Assembly (NCBI GenBank): GCA_044450465.1
Contig: JBIOJB010000020.1
Location: forward strand, 1-36,716
Direction: 5' to 3'
DNA: 36,716 nucleotides
Origin: JBIOJB01 sp044450465
Lineage (GTDB): Bacteria; Chloroflexota; Dormibacteria; Dormibacterales; Dormibacteraceae
The notes under the pieces are model-generated. The model worked only from the letters and a program-made list of their open reading frames with translations. It was not told where the DNA came from and did not search any database. This document shows, piece by piece, positions 1-8,652 of the stretch (position 1 is its first letter; each line of letters opens with the position of its first letter). A program made the translations under genes and the position numbers.

Positions 1-10
1 GATACGGATC

Positions 11-1597
<1,587 letters not shown>

Positions 1598-1630
1598 CGC
1601 ACCCAACCCAGGCAAATCTACAGGAGCCTG

Positions 1631-2569
1631 TTACTTGCCTGCGAGCTTCGCGACCACGGGCGCCAGCGACTCAGACGTCTCACCGGGAACGATGACGTAC
1701 GAGATCCCGTACCGCTCGCGACGGGCTTCAATATCGGTGACCAGCTGGTCGACAGTACCGATGAGAAAGTGCGGCATCTCGAGAATGTCGGCAGGCTCGA
1801 GCCCCAGGCCAGAGGCTATCGCCGCCGCCATCGACTCGCGGTCGTCGGTGACGCTGGCCAGGAAGACGGTGATGCTCAGCTCGAGCTCATTGAGTCGCGG
1901 ACCCGCGGCCTCCTTGATCCATCCGATCTTTTCGTCCGTGCGGAGGGCCACACCCGAGCCCACCAGCTCCCGCCCGACTTTGCCCGCGCTCAGCACGAAG
2001 TTGACGTTGACGATATCTGCCTCACGGGCAGCCAGCCGCAGCATGCGTCTGCCCCCGCCGCCGAGAATGATCGGCGGATGCGGTTTCTGGACCGGGCTCG
2101 GTGAACCCTCCAACTCCGTGATCGTGTAGTGCTTTCCACTGAACGAGAACTGCCCACCGGCGAAGAGGCCCTTGATTACCTTCAACCCTTCTTCCATGCG
2201 TTCGATGCGGACTCCGGGCGAATCAAGCGGAATCCCGGCCTTTGTGTAATCGGATTCCATCCAGCCGGCTCCAAGCCCGAGATCCAGACGTCCCTCGCTG
2301 AGAAGGTCGAGCGTGGCTGCTTCGCGGGCCAGGATGACCGGATGCCGGTAGTCGTTGTCAAAGACGAGCGAACCGATCCGCAGCGTGGTTGTCGCGTCCG
2401 CAGCGGCCATGAGAGCCGCCACAGGCCCGAGCTGGTCTCTGAAGTGGTCCGGCAGGTAAAGGGTTGAATAGCCTGTTGCCTCGACCTGGCGGGCCGTGTC
2501 GCGCCACGCCGCCGCGCTCGGCGACGCGTGCTCTTGAACCCCGAATCTGAACGGCCGGGACTGGCCCAT
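1631..2569 (-). CDS. LLM-class (luciferase-like) flavin/F420-dependent oxidoreductase
   Basis: A 312-aa TIM-barrel oxidoreductase of the bacterial luciferase-like superfamily. Visible family features are the N-terminal FGVQEHAS strand, YLPDHFRDQLGPVAAL, the RIGSLVFDNDYRHPVILAREAATLDLLSEGRLDLGLGAG region typical of the group (positions about 65-105), and a later PHPPIILGGGGRRMLRLAAREADIVNVN segment. It resembles the probable F420-dependent group, but cofactor (F420 or FMN) and substrate cannot be read from the sequence. The ATG at 2569 is preceded by a weak AGGA directly against the start. It is divergent from the membrane protein at 2635 and may share a transcript with malate synthase below. 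No F420 biosynthesis genes are in view. Confidence 0.88.
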   Translation of the reverse strand: MGQSRPFRFGVQEHASPSAAAWRDTARQVEATGYSTLYLPDHFRDQLGPVAALMAAADATTTLRIGSLVFDNDYRHPVILAREAATLDLLSEGRLDLGLGAGWMESDYTKAGIPLDSPGVRIERMEEGLKVIKGLFAGGQFSFSGKHYTITELEGSPSPVQKPHPPIILGGGGRRMLRLAAREADIVNVNFVLSAGKVGRELVGSGVALRTDEKIGWIKEAAGPRLNELELSITVFLASVTDDRESMAAAIASGLGLEPADILEMPHFLIGTVDQLVTDIEARRERYGISYVIVPGETSESLAPVVAKLAGK

Positions 2570-2622
2570 TCCTGAGTTCAGTATGCCGTCCCTTAGAATG
2601 CCGCCCTGACCGCCGGATCGGA

Positions 2623-2628
2623 TAGCAT
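2623..2628 (+). promoter_or_regulatory. Possible -10 box (TAGCAT) of a leaderless mRNA
   Basis: TAGCAT lies exactly 6 bases before the GTG start at 2635, and no Shine-Dalgarno sequence is present. This would put transcription start at or next to the start codon. No convincing -35 element is seen. See the finding on TAGNNT boxes. Confidence 0.35.
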
Positions 2629-2634
2629 CCCAGG

Positions 2635-3168
2635 GTGGCCGCCGTCATCCGCCTCGCCCGGGAGCGCGTCTGGCTGCCCATCGTGCCGGCGGCGGTCAGT
2701 TGGGCGATGCTGTTCGGCTACCAATGGGCGTTCTATCTAACGTATCGAGGACATCAGGCGACCGTCTTTTCTTACTACTCGGGGGTCGTCGGTGACGGGC
2801 TGCTGATCCCGGTTGTCAACGTGGCCGGGTTTGTTCTGCTGCGACAGCTCCCGGTGGGGATCCCGTGGAAGCGCTGGCCCTTATACGCGCTCCTGGGGCT
2901 GACCACCGCAGCAGCGGTCTACCTCTTCCAGGCCGGCCACGACCTCGTCAACTGGTCGATGCCCATTCCTTATCAGTGGAGCGATGTGGGCCAGTTCCAC
3001 TTCTTCGTCCTGGCCTCAGAGATGTCGTATCTCTACCTTGTTCTGGCCACAGCGCTGACCAACTGGGACGAGCTGCTCGCAGACAGCAGCTCACGACGAA
3101 CATTCGCCCTGGGCTGGGTCGGTGTCGCCCTTTTCTTCGCCACGCTGGCGGTGGACTACATCCACTAG
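2635..3168 (+). CDS. Unknown five-TM membrane protein
   Basis: 177 aa, not recognised. About five hydrophobic segments can be seen (roughly residues 12-32, 48-70, 80-100, 118-142, 156-175). The loops are short, with several His and aromatic residues (GHQATVFSYY, AGHDLVNWSMPIP, GQFHFF). The start is GTG, without a Shine-Dalgarno sequence; a TAGCAT hexamer sits 6 bases upstream, so the mRNA may be leaderless. It is one of few rightward genes in this part, divergent from the LLM oxidoreductase and convergent with the secreted protein gene. Codon use and hydrophobic pattern support real coding, but function is unknown. Confidence 0.7.
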   Translation: MAAVIRLARERVWLPIVPAAVSWAMLFGYQWAFYLTYRGHQATVFSYYSGVVGDGLLIPVVNVAGFVLLRQLPVGIPWKRWPLYALLGLTTAAAVYLFQAGHDLVNWSMPIPYQWSDVGQFHFFVLASEMSYLYLVLATALTNWDELLADSSSRRTFALGWVGVALFFATLAVDYIH

Positions 3169-3364
3169 ATCGGCGACGGGGTCACCTGCCGCCCTGGGCG
3201 AAAGTCAGGGCCGGTCCCAAAACGAGCCCGGCCAGGGCATCGGTCCCACCAGCGACTCCGGCAGCCCTATTACTGGGGGAATCACGGTTGAACCGCCGCG
3301 AGACAGCTCACCAGGCGATGGGTACGCCAACCGAGCACATCGACCCGCACGCACGGGTGCGACG

Positions 3365-4357
3365 TTAAGAGTTGATCTGCCTCAGGGCGTCCAGGTTGCC
3401 CGGCTGATTGGCCGCCGGCTGGCCTAGATAGTCCCAAGCGAACACCCAGTACCCGAGCGCGCCCTGGTTCTTCCAATGGTCAAACTGCGCCAGCAGCTCC
3501 GCCGGCGTCGGCCAGCGCCAGGAGCTACTGCTGAAATCCTGGATTATGAATTCCCACTTGGACAGACCCGCAGCGTGAATCTGACGCACCGCGCTGTCGA
3601 TCGCGGAGTAGTCGCAAGGTCCGGTCTGGCACGGGTACACGTCAAAGGCAAGAATGTCGACCGTGCCAAGCATCGGTATACCTTGCTGCGCTGGGTTGCC
3701 CACCTGGAACTGGTCGTCCGCAACCCACGTCTTGGCGTTTGGGTCCACTCCGTGGACGACTCCGGTGATGTGCGCATAGACGGGAGGCGCATTGCAGCCA
3801 TTGGCCGTCGGCTCGTCGCCGATCTGATAACGCAAGCCCGTCATTCCAGCGCTGACGTTTGACTGAACAATTGCCGCGATGGCCGTGTCGGCCATTGTCT
3901 GGGCGCAGGTTGTGTTGTTGTAGGCATCGACCCAGACCATGCCTGTCATTCCCACCGCTGACAGGGCCGCACCGTTGTCCTGGACACCCCCGTCCGTGGA
4001 GGAATTGAAGCCGAGGGAGTGCATTGTCGCGAAGTCGGTTGAGGTAAAGCGGTAAATGCCGCGCGTAAGGGCCACGGCTGGACGAGGCGGCGCGGGCGAT
4101 GGCTGTGCAGGTGGCGGTGCGGCTGACGCTGCCGGAGATGCGCTTGCGGCAACCGGCGACCGAGGAGGCGACGTCGGAGAAGGTGACTCAGCGGTCGATG
4201 GCGACTCACTGGCGCGTGAGGTCACCGACGCGTGGCGACCGGAGGCATCGGACGATCGCAGTTTCGACACCACGACCGCCGACACCAATCCCAGGACCAG
4301 GACGCAGACGAGCAGCAGTGGGACCAGCCATCGTTGCTTACTCGGCCCGAGTGTCAT
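3365..4357 (-). CDS. Secreted or membrane-anchored TIM-barrel-like (glycosidase-like) protein
   Basis: About 330 aa. A short basic start (MTLGPSKQRW) is followed by a strong hydrophobic segment (about residues 10-31), giving a signal anchor. Next comes a low-complexity Ser/Pro/Ala linker (about 35-95), then a globular domain beginning GIYRFTSTDF. The domain alternates strand-like and helix-like blocks with acidic residues at strand ends (VWVDAY, YQIGDEPT, ILAFDVYPC, IIQDF, YWVFAWDY), as in barrel-type glycoside hydrolases; YQIGDEP could hold an acid/base Glu. The family is not certain. I place the start at the ATG at 4357; the frame is open further upstream to a TTG at 4462, but that extension lacks signal-peptide character. 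Its role is probably extracellular, on cell wall or polysaccharide. Confidence 0.72.
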   Translation of the reverse strand: MTLGPSKQRWLVPLLLVCVLVLGLVSAVVVSKLRSSDASGRHASVTSRASESPSTAESPSPTSPPRSPVAASASPAASAAPPPAQPSPAPPRPAVALTRGIYRFTSTDFATMHSLGFNSSTDGGVQDNGAALSAVGMTGMVWVDAYNNTTCAQTMADTAIAAIVQSNVSAGMTGLRYQIGDEPTANGCNAPPVYAHITGVVHGVDPNAKTWVADDQFQVGNPAQQGIPMLGTVDILAFDVYPCQTGPCDYSAIDSAVRQIHAAGLSKWEFIIQDFSSSSWRWPTPAELLAQFDHWKNQGALGYWVFAWDYLGQPAANQPGNLDALRQINS

Positions 4358-4361
4358 GAAC

Positions 4362-4544
4362 TCAAGGTGCTTGCCCGTCCCTTGCCTGCCGCTGAACCAG
4401 TTCGCGGGCGCTTGGCCGCTTGTACCTCTTAGGCGTTCTACGCCTCCGGGCAATCTGGGCAATGTGGTCCCGGCCCGCGAGCACAGCCTCTATGTCTTTC
4501 GCCACTGACTCGGACTCAAGTGCCCTCAGTATCTTCCTCGGCAA
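4362..4544 (-). CDS. Possible small basic protein (doubtful ORF)
   Basis: A 60-codon frame starting at TTG and ending 4 bases before the ATG of the secreted protein. The peptide is helical and basic (IAQIARRRRTPKRYKRP). The frame stays open upstream, back into the 3' end of tRNA-Phe, with no ATG and no ribosome binding site. The close spacing to the next gene suggests translational coupling. It may also be a degenerate gene remnant or chance. No family recognised. Confidence 0.22.
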   Translation of the reverse strand: MPRKILRALESESVAKDIEAVLAGRDHIAQIARRRRTPKRYKRPSARELVQRQARDGQAP

Positions 4545-4587
4545 GCTGGCGGCGGCACGGAGGTCGGCTTTGAGATCAGGCCCGAGT

Positions 4588-4664
4588 TGGTGCCGAGGGT
4601 GAGATTTGAACTCACGACACCTTGATTTTCAGTCAAGTGCTCTACCAAGCTGAGCTACCTCGGC
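4588..4664 (-). tRNA. tRNA-Phe (anticodon GAA)
   Basis: A complete cloverleaf on the minus strand. The acceptor stem GCCGAGG (4664-4658) pairs with CCTCGGC (4598-4592). The anticodon loop reads CTGAAAA with GAA as anticodon, and the T-arm GTGAG-TTCAAAT-CTCAC is standard. Discriminator A and an encoded CCA follow (4591-4588). The stop codon of the upstream membrane glycosyltransferase lies inside its 5' end, so the tRNA is probably cut from a shared transcript. Confidence 0.97.
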
Positions 4665-5923
4665 ACGGGCGATGATTCTATCGGCCGTGGGCCTCTCAGA
4701 GCGGGCCGCTCGGTCGCCGCAGGGCCCAGTCCAAGATACCGATGCGCCCTCAATCGCTCCCAACCAAGCCAGTCCAGCTCCCTCAAGGTTGCGAATAGGA
4801 GCAGACCGTTTCGGGCGGCTATCGTGGCCAGCAACAGTCCCGGATAGACAAGGATTCCACCGGCCTGGACGGTGACGTGATCGAACAGGATGGGGAACAC
4901 GAGCGTCGTCGACAACGCGACGAGAAGCCAGACGAGGTCGAGACCATCGACCAGAGCGATCAACGGCATGAGCCAGATGAGGTACTGAGCGCTGAGCACC
5001 TTGCCGCTCAGCAGCACCACGCAGAGCGTGGCGATCCACGCGCGGCCTACTTCGATGCGGCCGCGCCAGAGCCCGGCACCTGCAAGCGTCCAGCCGACGA
5101 CAAGCACCAGTCCTCCGATAGCACCCAGCCACCGGTCGGCCTCGCCGCCGCCTAGAAGATTGAACGAGCCGTACGAGAACGCCCCGTGCACGGGCTGCCC
5201 CACGAAGCTCGTGAGCCAAAGCAAGGTGGCCGGTCCCGACTCGACCTCAAGCGGCCTAGAGAAGGCGTACCTGAATGGTCCTATCGCGTGGCTCGAATCC
5301 ACCAGGAAAGCCAAGCCGAATCCACCCATAACGATGGCGAGGAACAGGCCCAGGCCGAAGCCAATCGCCTTCACCTCTTCCCCGCTCCCCGCTTGGCGCG
5401 TAGATCGGTATTGATCGATCACCACGAGTGGAACCAGAAACGCTGGAAAGAGCTTGATCAGCGTTCCGATCGCAAGCAGCATGTACGTGGCGTTGTGGCG
5501 GCGCTCCCTCAGCGCGAGGTAGGCAGCAAGCACGAGGGTGGCGGGCACGATGTCGAACCGCTGCAGGACAGTTGCGAACGCCCCGGCCACGAGGTAGCCC
5601 AAAAAGGCGACGCCAGCCCACGCGCCGCCTGCCCATCGCACAAGAAAGTAGGCCGTTACGGCGAAGCATCCCATCCAGGCACCGAACAGCAGCGCATATG
5701 CCGAGTCGGGCCGGGAGACCGGGAGCGCGATGGCCAGGATCGCCATTGGCGGGTATTCCAAAGGAAGCTGGTGGTGCTGCCAGAAAGCCGCCGCGTAGGC
5801 CTGGTACTCGGCCACGTCCGGCTGGACCTGGGCCGACAGGCTCGCGGCGATCCAGTTGGCCACCAGAGCGACCACACCGGCCCCAATAAGCCACACGAGC
5901 AAGACAGGGCGCCGCCGGGTCAC
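4655..5923 (-). CDS. GT87-type (DUF2029) polyprenyl-phosphate-mannose mannosyltransferase
   Basis: A 422-aa polytopic membrane protein with about ten hydrophobic helices. It has hallmarks of the GT87/DUF2029 group: an early acidic loop (QPDVAEYQAYAAAF), the YPPMAILAIALP motif, and RFDIVPATLVLAAYLALRERRHNATYMLLAIGTLIKLFPAFLVPL. Members add mannose from polyprenyl-phosphate donors on the outer face of the membrane; the exact acceptor cannot be read here. The start is GTG, 4 bases after an AGGAGG that overlaps the end of the aminotransferase gene, so the two are coupled. Unusually, its TAG stop (4657-4655) is formed by tRNA-Phe bases, overlapping the tRNA by 10 bases. The polyprenyl-phosphate sugar synthases at 28.6-30.1 kb could supply its donor. 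Confidence 0.85.
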   Translation of the reverse strand: MTRRRPVLLVWLIGAGVVALVANWIAASLSAQVQPDVAEYQAYAAAFWQHHQLPLEYPPMAILAIALPVSRPDSAYALLFGAWMGCFAVTAYFLVRWAGGAWAGVAFLGYLVAGAFATVLQRFDIVPATLVLAAYLALRERRHNATYMLLAIGTLIKLFPAFLVPLVVIDQYRSTRQAGSGEEVKAIGFGLGLFLAIVMGGFGLAFLVDSSHAIGPFRYAFSRPLEVESGPATLLWLTSFVGQPVHGAFSYGSFNLLGGGEADRWLGAIGGLVLVVGWTLAGAGLWRGRIEVGRAWIATLCVVLLSGKVLSAQYLIWLMPLIALVDGLDLVWLLVALSTTLVFPILFDHVTVQAGGILVYPGLLLATIAARNGLLLFATLRELDWLGWERLRAHRYLGLGPAATERPALRGPRPIESSPVPR

Positions 5924-5931
5924 AGCCCCTC

Positions 5932-7293
5932 CTAGGCGCCCAGGAGCCGCTGGACGCCCTCTTCAAAGACTGCGGTGTGCCGGTCGATGTCCTCGCGCGT
6001 CGTGTCGGGGCTCATCAGAGCCATGTTGTGGAACGGCGTCAGGAGGACGCCCCGGTTCAGCGCGTTGAGATGCGTGTACTCGTCGAGCTCGACATCCCAC
6101 GCCGCGTGCGCCTCCCCGCCGTTGCGTGGTGGCGGCGAGCAGAACCCGTACTCGGCCCGGGCCCCCAGCCTCACTACATGCCAGGGAAGACGATGGCTTT
6201 CGACTGTCGCTCCGACTCCAGCCGCGAAACCTTCAGCAAGCGGGAACATGCGCTGATAAGCGCTGTCGGTCAGCACATGCTGGAGCGTGGCCCGCATCGC
6301 TGCCATCGAAAGCACGTTGCCGGCGAGGGTACCCCCGATGCCGCCCGTGTCGTCGATCTCAGCTGCCTCGACCCGGCTCGCCACCGCGTCGCTCATGCCG
6401 AAAGCTCCGACCGGAATGCCACCTGCCAGCGCCTTGCCCACCGTCAGCATGTCGGGCTCGAGCCCGTGTGCTGCTGTGTAGCCCCCGGGGCCAGAGCTCA
6501 TCGTGTGCGTCTCGTCGATCACCAGGAGAGTGCCGGTCCGGCGCGTGGCAGCGCGCAGCGCTTCGTGATATCCGGCCTCCGGCAGCACGATCCCGACGTT
6601 GGTCAGCGCGGGCTCGGCCAGAACACATGCGACGTCACCCTGGGCGAGCTCGCTCTCGAGCGCCTCGACATCGTTCCACTCCACGACACGCGTGGTCAGC
6701 GTCGGGTCGACCGGAGGACCTACGTTGTGGGCCCGAGCGGTCGGCTTCCCGTCCTCGAGCACGACGAAGCTCTCGTCCACGCTTCCGTGGTAGCAGTAGT
6801 TGAACACCAGGATCTTGGGCCGGCCGGTGATTTGGCGCGCGAGGCGGATGGCAAAACGGTTGGCGTCGCTCGCAGAGAGCGTGAACTGCCACTTCGGCAG
6901 ACCGAACCTCCTTGCCAGCTCCTCCGCCACCCAGGTCGAGTCCTCGCTTGGGAGCATGGCGGTGATTCCGTGACGTAGCCTCTTCTCGACCGCCGCGACG
7001 GTCGGCTCCGGGGAATGTCCGGCCATCGCGCCGGTGTCCCCCAGGCAGAAGTCGATGTAGGTGTGGCCGTCGATGTCGGTCACGCGCGCGCCCCTGGCCT
7101 GGTCGAGGACGATCGGAAACCCGCCGACCCAGCGATCCATCCAGTTCATCGGCACGCCCCCCAGCAAAGCTCCTCGCGCGCGCTTAAAAGCTTGTGCCGA
7201 TTTGGGGTGGGCGGCTACGAAGGCGCTTCGCTCCTCGGAGATCAAACGCCCCAGGCGGGCGCGATCGACGGCCGTCCAGCCGGTAACGGTCAA
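5932..7293 (-). CDS. Class III PLP-dependent aminotransferase (glutamate-1-semialdehyde aminomutase-like)
   Basis: About 453 aa, a fold-type I class III enzyme. The PLP lysine is in DMLTVGKALAGGIPVGAFG (about Lys287), the cofactor-ring Asp is in LLVIDETHT (about Asp260), and there is a VTDIDGHTYIDFCLG entry motif. The active-site block is DETHT rather than the DEVMTGFR of true HemL, so I read it as a HemL-like paralogue of unknown substrate and not the tetrapyrrole enzyme. Start: a TTG at 7293 lies 6 bases behind a perfect AGGAGG. GTG/ATG codons further upstream (7326, 7317) would place that AGGAGG inside the gene. It is followed with an 8-base gap by the GT87 gene. Confidence 0.85.
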   Translation of the reverse strand: MTVTGWTAVDRARLGRLISEERSAFVAAHPKSAQAFKRARGALLGGVPMNWMDRWVGGFPIVLDQARGARVTDIDGHTYIDFCLGDTGAMAGHSPEPTVAAVEKRLRHGITAMLPSEDSTWVAEELARRFGLPKWQFTLSASDANRFAIRLARQITGRPKILVFNYCYHGSVDESFVVLEDGKPTARAHNVGPPVDPTLTTRVVEWNDVEALESELAQGDVACVLAEPALTNVGIVLPEAGYHEALRAATRRTGTLLVIDETHTMSSGPGGYTAAHGLEPDMLTVGKALAGGIPVGAFGMSDAVASRVEAAEIDDTGGIGGTLAGNVLSMAAMRATLQHVLTDSAYQRMFPLAEGFAAGVGATVESHRLPWHVVRLGARAEYGFCSPPPRNGGEAHAAWDVELDEYTHLNALNRGVLLTPFHNMALMSPDTTREDIDRHTAVFEEGVQRLLGA

Positions 7294-7299
7294 CTGAGT

Positions 7300-7305
7300 C
7301 CTCCT
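7300..7305 (-). promoter_or_regulatory. Ribosome binding site deciding a TTG start
   Basis: AGGAGG on the minus strand, 6 bases before the TTG at 7293. It sets the start of the class III aminotransferase and argues against the upstream ATG/GTG codons at 7317 and 7326. Confidence 0.7.
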
Positions 7306-7337
7306 AACGTGGGACATCCTGGCCACGGCTTGCAGAG

Positions 7338-7411
7338 TGGGCGGTGATGGACTTGAACCAACGGCCTCCTCGGTGTAAGCGAGGCGCTCTAGCCAACTGA
7401 GCTAACCGCCC
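7338..7411 (-). tRNA. tRNA-Val (anticodon UAC)
   Basis: A full cloverleaf. Acceptor GGGCGGT (7411-7405) pairs with ACCGCCC (7345-7339); the anticodon loop CTTACAC gives UAC. The T-loop is GTTCAAG and the discriminator is A. CCA is not encoded (the next bases are CTC), unlike the tRNA-Phe 2.7 kb away. It sits 22 bases downstream of the S41 protease stop, in the same direction. Confidence 0.96.
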
Positions 7412-7433
7412 TTGCGGGAGCCAAGTTTAGGTC

Positions 7434-8630
7434 TTAGCCGGGCAGCAGGCTCAGGGCGGCGTTCAGCTGAGTGTCGTTGGCATAACCGTTCGAGAGCTGC
7501 ATCACGTCGAACTCGTCGGCTGCGTTGGTCAGCTTCACGGTCACGTCTGGGGTCAGCCCCTTCTTGTCCACAGTCTGCCCGTTCGGCAGGTACCACCTGG
7601 CGACTGTGAGGTGCACGTCGGCACCGTCGCTCAGCACGAAGTCCTCCTGCACCGATCCCTTTCCGAAGGTCGTCGTGCCCACCAGCTTCGCCCGGCCGTG
7701 CGCCTGCAGTGACCCCGCCACGATCTCCGACGCCGACGCGCTGTTGGCGTCGACCAGCACGACGAGCGGCACGCTCGGAGCGGCGTGCTGCGAACCGACC
7801 ATGTTCTTGTCCACGCTCCCACCGCGGCCCCTCGTCTCGAAGGTTTCCCCGCTGGTCACGAACTGGCTGATCACGTCCTGGGCCGCGGTCGTGAAGCCGC
7901 CCGGGTTTCCCCGCAGATCAAGCACCACGCCGGTCGTCCCTGTCAACCCGGTGTTGAGCGCGGCGGCGAACTCCTGCGACGTGGTTGATCCGAACTGGTA
8001 GATCCGCACGTACAGCACGTGGCCTGCGATGAGCGCCGATCGGACGGTCGGGACCTGGATCTGCGCCCGCGTGATGCTGAACGTGAGCGTCTGGGCACCG
8101 CGGGATACGGTCACCGAGACCTTCGACCCTTCCGGCCCCTCGATGAGCGCGGTGAGCTGGTCTGCGGTGAACCCCTTGGTGTCCTTGTCACCCACCATCG
8201 TGATCAGGTCTCCCGCCTGCAGTCCAGCCGCAGCGGCGGGCGAGCCGGCGATCGTCGCCGTGATGGCCGGATACATCTGCGTGAAGCTCAGGTAGACACC
8301 GATGCCGGTGTACTTGCTCTGGTACGACTGCTGCAAGCGCTTGTACTGCTGAGGGTCGAAGTAGGCGGTGTATGGATCGCCAAGCCCGCTGATCAAGCCT
8401 TGCACAGAGCCGTGCGACAGCTTGGTGGTGTCGATGTTGGTGTCGACGTAATCCGCCTGGATCAGCCGCGCGGCCTGCTCCAGCTCTGTCAGGTCGATAC
8501 GACCCGCCGAGTGATGGCCGACATAAGGAATCCAGTCGGGGAATTGCTGGTCGGCGTACGCGCCCGCGGCAAATGCCAAGAACAGAGCGATGAAGGCGAC
8601 GCCACCCCGAAGGGCGACGCGGCGATTCAT
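7434..8630 (-). CDS. ctpA: S41 C-terminal-processing peptidase with PDZ domain
   Basis: 398 aa. An N-terminal membrane anchor or signal (residues about 9-26) is followed by a short helical region and GLGDPYTAYFDPQQY (about 82-96). A PDZ domain occupies about 105-190, then the S41 core. The Ser/Lys dyad is visible: Ser299 in NSASASE and Lys324 in TFGKGSVQ, 25 residues apart as expected, with Gln328. It acts outside the membrane, trimming protein C-termini. It begins 22 bases after the M23 hydrolase stop and is the last protein gene of the ftsE-ftsX-M23 run. In other bacteria CtpA-type proteases degrade cell-wall hydrolases or their activators, so the hydrolase next door is a plausible substrate (inference). 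Confidence 0.93.
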   Translation of the reverse strand: MNRRVALRGGVAFIALFLAFAAGAYADQQFPDWIPYVGHHSAGRIDLTELEQAARLIQADYVDTNIDTTKLSHGSVQGLISGLGDPYTAYFDPQQYKRLQQSYQSKYTGIGVYLSFTQMYPAITATIAGSPAAAAGLQAGDLITMVGDKDTKGFTADQLTALIEGPEGSKVSVTVSRGAQTLTFSITRAQIQVPTVRSALIAGHVLYVRIYQFGSTTSQEFAAALNTGLTGTTGVVLDLRGNPGGFTTAAQDVISQFVTSGETFETRGRGGSVDKNMVGSQHAAPSVPLVVLVDANSASASEIVAGSLQAHGRAKLVGTTTFGKGSVQEDFVLSDGADVHLTVARWYLPNGQTVDKKGLTPDVTVKLTNAADEFDVMQLSNGYANDTQLNAALSLLPG

Positions 8631-8652
8631 TTCAGCGGACCGGCGACGTCGC

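Noticed and set aside
4588..4664. tRNA-Phe as an attachment site of a genomic island
   Set aside because: No integrase, no repeated copy of the tRNA 3' end in the window, and flanking genes look like ordinary chromosome.
5186..5935. A 249-codon rightward frame opposite the GT87 gene
   Set aside because: Low-complexity hydrophilic shadow with no family resemblance, antisense to a protein with clear membrane motifs.
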